Source: Actinomycetota bacterium
GTDB lineage: Bacteria > Actinomycetota > Acidimicrobiia > Acidimicrobiales > RAAP-2
DNA: 5,805 nucleotides
Assembly (NCBI GenBank): GCA_009701115.1
Contig: WLKR01000082.1
Coordinates: 1 to 5,805 of the forward strand
Direction of reading: 5' to 3'
Shown: piece by piece, positions 5,800-5,805 of the stretch
Numbering within the stretch: position 1 is the first letter of the stretch
How the letters are laid out: every line of letters starts with the position of its first letter
Program-made: the position numbers and the translations under genes
The notes under the pieces: model-generated
Databases searched by the model: none
Seen by the model: only the letters and a program-made list of their open reading frames with translations
Told to the model about the DNA's origin: nothing

Positions 5800-5805
5800 A
5801 AAGAG

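Overview
The window looks like ordinary, densely packed chromosomal DNA from a GC-rich actinobacterium. Base composition is fairly GC-rich by eye, GTG starts are common, several genes overlap by 1 to 4 bases, and two divergent starts fit leaderless transcription. The acetyl-CoA synthetase, CYP124/125-like P450 and NifU-domain protein together suggest an Acidimicrobiia-type free-living relative. That placement is inference from protein flavour, not a measured phylogeny.

Layout. (1) Bases 1-2421, plus strand: the 3' two thirds of an acetyl-CoA synthetase gene (acs), followed without real gaps by a DUF1801/YdhG-like small protein (1-base overlap), a PhnO-like GNAT acetyltransferase (4-base overlap) and an AhpD-like carboxymuconolactone decarboxylase family protein (20-base gap with a strong Shine-Dalgarno). 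This is very probably one operon. (2) Bases 2418-3683, minus strand: a complete cytochrome P450 that converges on the operon, the two stop codons sharing bases TTAG. (3) Bases 3684-3747: a 64-base divergent promoter region between the P450 gene and a small NifU C-terminal-domain protein (3748-4083, plus). (4) Bases 4084-4147: a compact promoter/operator region. (5) Bases 4148-5799, plus: a MarR-family regulator and a 12-helix MFS exporter, overlapping by 4 bases, a classic self-regulated efflux pair.

How the genes may work together. Acs activates acetate to acetyl-CoA. Its three downstream partners (small-molecule acetyltransferase, thiol-redox protein, putative iron-binding YdhG-like protein) have no proven link to it. 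The P450 probably hydroxylates a branched lipid or sterol-like side chain. The NifU-domain protein would carry or deliver Fe-S clusters. MarR probably represses its own promoter and the exporter until a ligand binds.

I saw no RNA gene, CRISPR array, insertion sequence, prophage piece or classical rho-independent terminator. I did not find a clearly undescribed system. The points most worth checking are the divergent leaderless promoters, the inverted repeats around the marR promoter, and the make-up of the acs operon.
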